The position numbers and the translations under genes are program-made. DNA of 64,000 nt from contig CM065309.1 in assembly GCA_033032175.1 (NCBI GenBank), positions 19,468,001 through 19,532,000 on the forward strand, in the 5' to 3' direction. The DNA comes from Saturnia japonica (Eukaryota > Arthropoda > Insecta > Lepidoptera > Saturniidae). Under the pieces are notes generated by a model. The model did not search any database. It worked only from the letters and a program-made list of their open reading frames with translations, and was not told the origin of the DNA. How positions within the stretch are numbered: position 1 is the stretch's first letter; every line of letters begins with the position of its first letter. Below, piece after piece: positions 62,373-64,000 of the stretch.

Positions 62373-62763
62373 GTGACTCTGGATGGTAATACGTTAAGCC
62401 TAGTGGAGGACGGTCACATAAGTGCAGTTGCCCTAAATATCCTCAAAATTTGGTCCTTAAGAAAGCACAGTTTATAAAGGCCAATATTTATCTTTTTAAT
62501 TTCTATTTACACTCTAAAATATTTAGGTAACTAACTCTTACAATGTCTAGACACACAGCTCTGTATTAAGAGCGCTTGTTTCCGAACATAATATTATTAT
62601 GTAGTTGCACGTAAATGGAATTTAGTGACTTATTTCTCAGGAGAAAACTCCTAAGAGTATGTAGCATGAACTCGATTCGTCAGTGTTTTTACTTATATTA
62701 AATATACTAGCTTTGAACTATCTATGTACTGTAATTTTGGTGGTATTTTACGTGATACAGTCC

Positions 62764-63009
62764 AGTTATCTATACCCCCGTTTGCATCCTCTGTAATGTT
62801 CTGTAAGTACAATGTCCACGAGACACAAGCTTACGCTCTACAAGATGTGTATCCGTCCGATAATGACATATAGTTGCGCTGCGTTCGCACATATGTCAAG
62901 ATATAACTGGAAACGGTTACAAGTTCGGTGAAGCTGTAAAAGCCGCAGCGGCTTCAGGGCCCCTAAGGCTAACAGTGTAGTCAGTTCTAAAAAAAAAAGT
63001 TATCTATAC
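62764..63009 (+). mobile_element. Internally deleted LINE insertion with target duplication
   Basis: Bases 62776-62920 match ORF2 of the first LINE (about 1452-1596) and then jump directly to the tail (about 2447-2512), ending in a short poly(A). The match skips 850 bp, joined at the shared bases CAA. A 12-bp direct repeat AGTTATCTATAC flanks it (62764-62775 and 62998-63009). The coding part is truncated and non-functional. Confidence 0.88.
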
Positions 63010-63533
63010 AATTAATAAAATTGAAGTTTCTGTTTATAATGTCAAAATAACAGCTTTTTAATAAATGCATATGAAAGTGTATACGATACATATAAAAAAC
63101 ACCCATTTTTTAAATTTTTCTTTATCTTTCTGTTTGTTCCGGGTAATCTCCGAAACGGTTGAACCAATTTTGACGGGACTTTCATTAACAGATAGCTAAT
63201 GGATATAGGGAGTAACGTAACTTAGGCTACTTTTATTTTAGAAAAATTTAATTAATTTAGGGTTCCGCACATATAAAAAAAATCTGGTCATGGTGAATCA
63301 ATTCGGGCGCTTAAATGGTTTTCGCCAAGTAAACCATAAGAAATATAGCAAATTAATGTACTACATAATTACAGGCATTAAAAAGACCTACAAAAGGTCC
63401 GGGGGAGTATATATCTATTTTCTAAGGAACACCCACAATTAGCATTTTTGTCTTTAAAATAGCCGGGAGCGGGAGAGCAAGATTCGCGCCGGCATTTTAT
63501 ACCACACGTGAGCGAAGCCACGAGCACAGCTAG
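63003..63533 (+). mobile_element. Non-autonomous Helitron-like element, family A, full length
   Basis: Starts TCTATACAATTAATAAAATT after A (63002) and ends GAAGCCACGAGCACAGCTAG before T (63534). The 3' hairpin is CGTGAGCGAAGCCACG. 531 bp, no coding frame. The LINE fragment before it used its first seven bases as part of the target. Confidence 0.83.
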
Positions 63534-63651
63534 TTATACATAAGTAAAGTCCATTCGAGATAATAACACGAACTTGCGTATCGAATAGCCGTCCTTGTAC
63601 GAGTACTGTAACGTGACTAACTGTACCAAAATATATATATACATATATACA

Positions 63652-63830
63652 CTAGCTGTGCCCCACGGTTTCATCCGTGTTAATTTTATCCGACAAACAC
63701 CGCGCCGTACTGGAGTAAAAATTGCCGCTAGAGGAAATAGGATTTTTAAATATTTTTTTTCGTTTTCGACAAAAATTGTTTATGTACTTTTAATTAGACC
63801 AGAATTATAAGACCTTTGATGTACATCTTA
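63652..63830 (-). repeat. Helitron 3'-end-like fragment
   Basis: Minus strand ends CCGTGGGGCACAGCTAG with a hairpin CACGGATGAAACCGTG just before. The body differs from family A. The inner boundary is uncertain. Preceded by a short (AT)n at 63630-63650. Confidence 0.55.
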
Positions 63831-64000
63831 TTTTTAAATAATGCATAGTTAAGTAAAAAAACGGCTTATTAGATTGAGACCTTGTTGCTTTATCTTAACA
63901 CATCTAGAGCTGAAACTTGCATGGATTGATAGATCCAGTGATCGCTTATCATTCAGCTCAAACAACGATAAATGTAAGTTAAATCACAATAAAATAATTT

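Larger units (their letters stand above)
51004..64000 (+). other. Probable long intron 2 of lectin gene, filled with transposons
   Basis: Opens with a GTAATG donor. No following exon able to continue the lectin domain in phase 0 was found up to the window end, so the intron probably exceeds 12.9 kb. Parts without listed repeats (about 51004-51987, 52705-53340, 53640-55610) are AT-rich and unassigned. A decayed family B SINE remnant on the minus strand lies at about 53535-53620. Confidence 0.5.

Noticed and set aside
62900..62930. Splicing as the cause of the internal deletion in the LINE copy
   Set aside because: The parental sequence at the deletion edges lacks GT and AG at the expected positions; a 3-bp shared sequence fits template switching better.
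1..64000. CRISPR arrays, operons or other prokaryotic systems
   Set aside because: No regularly spaced repeats and no dense coding; introns, SINEs and LINEs show a eukaryotic genome.

Overview
The window looks like a stretch of insect, almost certainly lepidopteran, nuclear genome. It is AT-rich, has very little coding sequence, and is full of repeat types typical of moths and butterflies: a jockey-type LINE, a mori-subfamily mariner, Helitron-like elements that start TCTATAC and end in a hairpin plus CTAG, and tRNA-headed SINEs. The lepidopteran assignment rests on recognising these families from memory; no search was run.

Layout. 0-2.5 kb holds the 3' two-thirds of a LINE: an intact reverse transcriptase ORF running in from the left edge, a 3' UTR with a long hairpin, and a 24-nt poly(A). 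Four other pieces of the same LINE family lie at 3.1, 40.7-41.2, 43.6-44.0 and 62.8-63.0 kb. At 6.8-8.4 kb a dead mariner sits inside a MITE-like repeat, and an uninterrupted copy of that repeat at 58.6-59.0 kb shows the empty site. Between 8.4 and 48.9 kb no host gene could be supported. That stretch contains scattered Helitron-like repeats, two SINE families, microsatellites, a small TG..CA element with a 5-bp target duplication at 29.5 kb, and a few GC-richer islands that may be regulatory.

The only host gene recognised is a secreted C-type-lectin-like gene on the + strand. Its first coding exon (49109-49181) encodes a signal peptide, and the next exon (50867-51003) begins a C-type lectin domain. 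The remaining exons were not found, so the last 13 kb is probably one intron packed with transposons. These include two Helitrons arranged as a fold-back (52.0-52.7 kb), two decayed LINE fragments (55.6-56.9 kb), a Tc1/mariner-type element with roughly 200-bp inverted repeats (57.2-58.6 kb), the uninterrupted MITE, a Helitron carrying a hAT-type MITE with a perfect 8-bp duplication (59.9-60.8 kb), and a LINE fragment inserted on the first bases of another Helitron (62.8-63.5 kb).

No evidence was seen for a new multi-gene system. The observations most worth following are about transposon biology: a 3' UTR hairpin in the LINE whose base pairs covary between copies, a shared breakpoint that marks off the last ~90 nt of that LINE as a module, and several nested insertions whose relative order can be read from the sequence.
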